A DNA stretch of 9,566 nt from an uncultured Rhodobacterales bacterium. Lineage in GTDB: Bacteria; Pseudomonadota; Alphaproteobacteria; Rhodobacterales; Rhodobacteraceae. Within the stretch, counting starts at the first letter, position 1, and every line of letters starts with the position of its first letter. The DNA lies in contig CALCGO010000401.1 of the NCBI GenBank assembly GCA_937901055.1, positions 1 to 9,566 of the forward strand, written 5' to 3'. A program made the translations under genes and the position numbers. This document shows positions 6,390 through 9,566 of the stretch, piece after piece. The notes beneath the pieces are model-generated. The model searched no databases. It saw nothing but the letters and a program-made list of their open reading frames with translations, and was not told the DNA's origin.

Positions 6390-7895
6390 GTGGATATTCT
6401 TGCTAATCTCGCGCTTGGTTTTAGCGTTGCATTATCACCTTACACGCTGATGTTGGCTGTATGTGGCTGTTTTCTTGGCACGGTGATCGGTGCGTTGCCG
6501 GGCCTTGGCCCATCTAATGGCGTGGCCATTCTGATTCCAATCACCTTTACCCTTGGCCTTGATGCAACCAGTGCCTTGGTATTGATGACCTCGGTTTATT
6601 ACGGCGCTATGTATGGGGGGCGAATTTCGTCTATTTTGTTAAATATCCCGGGCGATGAACCTGCGTTGATGACAACCCTTGATGGGTATCCCATGGCCAA
6701 AGCGGGGCGTGCAGGGGACGCCTTGGTATTATCAGGCGTTGCCTCATTTGTAGGAGCGCTCCTAGCCACAATCGGGCTGATGCTTTTGGCCCCGTCGCTA
6801 GCGCGTGTCGCTTTTTTATTCGGTCCTGCCGAATATTTCGCGCTGTATTTATTAGCCTTCTGCACGCTTGGCGGCATGGCATCAAACAATCAGGCCAAAT
6901 CAGCAATTGCTGCTTGTTTGGGCCTAGGTATTGCAATGATTGGTGTCGATACCTCATCCGGCTTGCCGCGCCTTACGGGTGGCAATCTGCACCTTTATGA
7001 CGGCGTTGATTTTCTTGTCGCCATCGTCGGCTTATTTGCTATTTCTGAGGTATTCTTGTTTATCGAAAGCCACGGCAAAGGGTCGTCTATCGGTGTAACA
7101 CTGGACAAAGTGCGCATACCTTGGGCTGATATCTTTTCCACCAAATGGACTATGCTGCGCTCTTCTGGCGTTGGTTTCATTGCAGGCATCTTGCCCGGCG
7201 CGGGTGCCTCGCTCGGATCATTCTTGGCCTATATGACGGAAAAATCCATTGCCGGTGAAAAAGGCGGCTTTGGCACTGGCGTGCCAAAAGGTATCGCCGC
7301 ACCAGAGGCCGGAAACAATGCAGCTGCTGGTGGTGCCTTGGTGCCAATGCTAACGTTGGGTGTACCAGGTTCAGGCACCACCGCGGTTTTGTTGGCACTA
7401 TTGATGACGTTAAATATTACGCCTGGGCCAACATTATTTACCGAACGGCCCGAGGTTGTTTGGGGCCTTATTGCATCATTGCTAATCGCCAACTTTGTTT
7501 TGCTGTTGATGAACGTGCCCATGGTCAAAATTTTCGTGAAAATCCTGACAGTTCCGGCATGGGTTCTATTGCCCGGCGTAACCATGGTGTCATTCGTAGG
7601 CATTTATTCACTGTCAGGCAGTTACTTTGATCTGCTGATGATGGTGGGATTTGGTGTGCTGGGATACATCCTGCGCAAGCTGGATATTCCTACGGTGCCA
7701 GTGATCCTTGGCATTCTTCTTGGTGGTCATATGGAAAACGCTTTACGTCGTGCAATGACATTGTCCGACGGGGATGTTATGTATTTGTTCAGCTCACCCA
7801 TTGCGATAGGTTTTTGGATCGCAGCAATTGCGGGCTTTGTCGCACCTATGTTTTTGCGTAAAATACTGACAAAACCCCAAGCTATAAAAGGTTAA
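6390..7895 (+). CDS. tctA: TTT transporter large membrane subunit TctA
   Basis: This is the large permease subunit, 501 residues with about ten to twelve membrane segments. It uses the membrane ion gradient to import the acid delivered by TctC. Family signatures are clear: GALPGLGPSNG (34-44), the YYGAMYGGRISSILLNIPGD block (70-89), LPGAGAS (268-274) and LGVPGSGTT (323-331). The two PG-rich motifs mirror each other in the two halves of the protein, as is normal for this internally duplicated family. The frame is open back to 6303 inside tctB. I choose GTG 6390 because it gives the standard length and N-terminus (MDILANLALGF), lies one base after the tctB stop, and has GTGGGG (6377-6382) as ribosome binding site. 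It is followed after one base by the AtuA-family gene. Confidence 0.94.
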   Translation: MDILANLALGFSVALSPYTLMLAVCGCFLGTVIGALPGLGPSNGVAILIPITFTLGLDATSALVLMTSVYYGAMYGGRISSILLNIPGDEPALMTTLDGYPMAKAGRAGDALVLSGVASFVGALLATIGLMLLAPSLARVAFLFGPAEYFALYLLAFCTLGGMASNNQAKSAIAACLGLGIAMIGVDTSSGLPRLTGGNLHLYDGVDFLVAIVGLFAISEVFLFIESHGKGSSIGVTLDKVRIPWADIFSTKWTMLRSSGVGFIAGILPGAGASLGSFLAYMTEKSIAGEKGGFGTGVPKGIAAPEAGNNAAAGGALVPMLTLGVPGSGTTAVLLALLMTLNITPGPTLFTERPEVVWGLIASLLIANFVLLLMNVPMVKIFVKILTVPAWVLLPGVTMVSFVGIYSLSGSYFDLLMMVGFGVLGYILRKLDIPTVPVILGILLGGHMENALRRAMTLSDGDVMYLFSSPIAIGFWIAAIAGFVAPMFLRKILTKPQAIKG

Positions 7896-7896
7896 T

Positions 7897-9255
7897 ATGA
7901 CAACACGTGTTTTGATCCCCTCTGGTGCCCTCGGCCTGAACTATGACCAAGTAGCACTGGACCGTGGAATCGCCATGAAACCTGACATCATTGCGATCGA
8001 TGGGGGATCAACCGACAGTGGCCCAGCCTATCTAGGGCGAGGTGTGTCAAAATATTCACGTGCATCCACAAAGGTCGAATGGCGCGGCTTGATGGAAGCA
8101 CGAGCAAAGGCGGGTGTACCATTAGTTATAGGCACATCTGGCACTTGCGGGGCCGACAATGCGGTAGATTGGATGCTGGATATCACGCGTGAAATCGCCA
8201 CCGATCTGCGGCAAAGTTTGAAAATCGCAGTGCTGCGCTGTTCCCAAGATACGGCGGTAATGAGCACAGCCTTTTCCGATGGTCGCATCACTCCCCTGCC
8301 CGCCGCGCCAAATGTAACCGCAGACGATTTTGCCACCTGCACCAATATCGTCGCACTAGCTGGCGCCGAACAAATCGCCGCAGCACTTGAAACTAAGGCC
8401 GACATCGTAATCGCTGGTCGCACTACAGATACCGCCATTATTGCCGCCTTGCCCATAATGCGAGGCAATGATGCAGGGGCCGCATGGCATGGGGCAAAAA
8501 TCGGCGAATGCGGCGCGCTTTGCGCATCCAACCCGCAATCCGGCGTAGTTATGGTGGAATTTGACAATGACGGCTTTACTGTGATCCCGCTGGCCGATGG
8601 CGCGCAAGCCACGCCCCATACGGTTTCCGCCCATATGCTTTATGAAAATTCTGACCCGTTTATCCTGTATGAACCGGGTGGGTATCTGGATGTAACAGAC
8701 GCGACCTATGCTGCGCTTGACGATACCCGCGTGCGTGTCACAGGATCAAAATGGGTACCGTCAGATCGTTATACCGTCAAGCTAGAGGGTGCGCGACCTG
8801 CGGGTTTTCAATGCGTGTTGTTGTGCCTGTTGCGCGATGCGCATTATGTAAAAAATGCGCAGATCTGGGCCAATGACATCATCAGCAAATGTCGCAGCAA
8901 GGTTATCAGGCGGCTTGGGTTGGCCCCAGAGGAATTTGGAATTGAACTGCGGCTGATGGGTCAGAACGCCAGCTTTGGCACGCTGGAAACCCATGCTGCA
9001 CAACCCCATGAAATAGGCGTGCTGGCGATTGTCACTGCAAAATCCAACGCATTGGCCATGGAAATCGGCCAATTCTTAAACCCCTATTTGCTGCACCATC
9101 CACTGACACAAGCCGAGGAACAGCCCACCTTCGCTTTTCCATTTTCACCGGCTGAAATTTCCCGTGGCCAAACCTATGAGTTTTGCCTCAATCACATCCT
9201 CACGCTTGATGATCCGATGAGCGCCTTTCGACTGGAACAGATACAAATTGGCTAA
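7897..9255 (+). CDS. AtuA-family (DUF1446) protein, short form
   Basis: This 452-residue cytoplasmic protein belongs to the acyclic terpene utilisation AtuA / DUF1446 family. AtuA is needed for citronellol and geraniol breakdown in Pseudomonas, but no reaction is established for the family. Visible conserved glycine-rich loops are IDGGSTDSGP (34-43), IGTSGTCG (78-85) and IAGRTTDTA (172-180), plus GECGALCA (203-210) with an acidic residue and cysteines. The last 60 residues contain FPFSPAEISRGQTYEFCLNH, a common tail of the short subgroup. The ferredoxin-like C-terminal domain of long AtuA proteins is absent; the DUF4387 gene immediately downstream appears to supply its counterpart. ATG 7897 follows the tctA stop by one base with AAAGG (7887-7891) upstream. 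Co-transcription with the transporter suggests it acts on the imported acid. It need not concern terpenes. Confidence 0.9.
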   Translation: MTTRVLIPSGALGLNYDQVALDRGIAMKPDIIAIDGGSTDSGPAYLGRGVSKYSRASTKVEWRGLMEARAKAGVPLVIGTSGTCGADNAVDWMLDITREIATDLRQSLKIAVLRCSQDTAVMSTAFSDGRITPLPAAPNVTADDFATCTNIVALAGAEQIAAALETKADIVIAGRTTDTAIIAALPIMRGNDAGAAWHGAKIGECGALCASNPQSGVVMVEFDNDGFTVIPLADGAQATPHTVSAHMLYENSDPFILYEPGGYLDVTDATYAALDDTRVRVTGSKWVPSDRYTVKLEGARPAGFQCVLLCLLRDAHYVKNAQIWANDIISKCRSKVIRRLGLAPEEFGIELRLMGQNASFGTLETHAAQPHEIGVLAIVTAKSNALAMEIGQFLNPYLLHHPLTQAEEQPTFAFPFSPAEISRGQTYEFCLNHILTLDDPMSAFRLEQIQIG

Positions 9256-9553
9256 TCTTGGTGAAATAGTACAAAAAATACGATCCAAAAATGCAGGCCC
9301 ATTTTGGTTAACGGTCGATATCTTCTGCGGCACACCTCATGCCTATGAACATGTAATCGCGAGGCTTTCTAGTGCTACTGTCGCCAAAGCCTTTGGTGTG
9401 AACCCCCAAGATATCAAGCGTTTTGACATTGCCAACTTACATGTGGTGAAATTCAGTCTGCCCCGCCCCCATGTGCAAGGTTCAACCCTTGATCCCGACA
9501 TGCACGGCGCATCTTGGGCGGCGTTGCTTGCCGAATTGCCGCTGGAAAACTGA
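9248..9553 (+). CDS. DUF4387-family protein
   Basis: This 101-residue protein is recognised as DUF4387 from LGEIVQKIRSKNAGPFWLT near the N-terminus and from the ending STLDPDMHGASWAALLAELP. DUF4387 genes are habitually found next to short DUF1446/AtuA genes, and the biochemical role is unknown. The only possible start is TTG at 9248: the frame has a stop at 9218-9220 and no ATG or GTG between. The start overlaps the AtuA-family gene by eight bases and has no good ribosome binding site, so translation probably depends on ribosomes finishing the upstream gene, which would tie the amounts of the two proteins together. The length is normal and the protein looks complete. Thirteen bases remain after the stop, with an ATG at 9560 that could begin another gene of the operon. 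Confidence 0.88.
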   Translation: MANLGEIVQKIRSKNAGPFWLTVDIFCGTPHAYEHVIARLSSATVAKAFGVNPQDIKRFDIANLHVVKFSLPRPHVQGSTLDPDMHGASWAALLAELPLEN

Positions 9554-9566
9554 CGTGGGATGCTGT

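Noticed and set aside
1..9566. CRISPR arrays, tRNA or rRNA genes, riboswitches
   Set aside because: No regularly spaced direct repeats, cloverleaf-like sequences or conserved leader motifs were seen on either strand.

Overview
The window looks like chromosomal DNA from an alphaproteobacterium, most likely a marine Rhodobacterales (Roseobacter-type) organism. This rests on a complete tripartite tricarboxylate transporter (TTT) operon, on protein family variants typical of that group, and on the style of the decayed IS3-family transposase. It is an impression, not a proven placement. Bases 1 to about 880 are visibly richer in A+T than the rest.

Layout. (1) Bases 1-629 carry two unrecognised minus-strand genes, one running off the left edge. 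(2) Bases 630-887 are a divergent intergenic region holding a strong hairpin, a 33-base sequence matching one end of an IS3-type element, and a possible promoter. (3) Bases 888-4473 hold three plus-strand enzyme genes: a Gfo/Idh/MocA-type oxidoreductase, an acetamidase/formamidase-family hydrolase, and a cytoplasmic gamma-glutamyltranspeptidase-like Ntn-hydrolase. (4) Bases 4474-4909, which could pass for an empty spacer, are the decayed C-terminal part of an IS3-family OrfB transposase followed by its terminal inverted repeat. (5) Bases 4932-9553 are a tightly packed operon: tctC, tctB, tctA, an AtuA-family (DUF1446) protein and a DUF4387 protein. Its genes overlap or lie one base apart, and the last starts with TTG.

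How the genes may work together. The TTT system should bind an organic acid in the periplasm and import it. The AtuA/DUF4387 pair and the three upstream enzymes (redox, linear amide hydrolysis, gamma-glutamyl-type amide hydrolysis) look like a catabolic set for that imported compound or its amide conjugates. The substrate cannot be read from the sequence.

Most notable points. The two inverted repeats of the IS, at 743-775 and 4877-4909, match at 26 of 33 positions and face each other across the whole three-enzyme block. The block therefore looks like cargo bounded by IS ends, placed in front of the transporter operon, with the right IS end only 22 bases before the tctC start codon. In addition, the DUF4387 protein reads as a detached version of the C-terminal domain found fused in long AtuA proteins.
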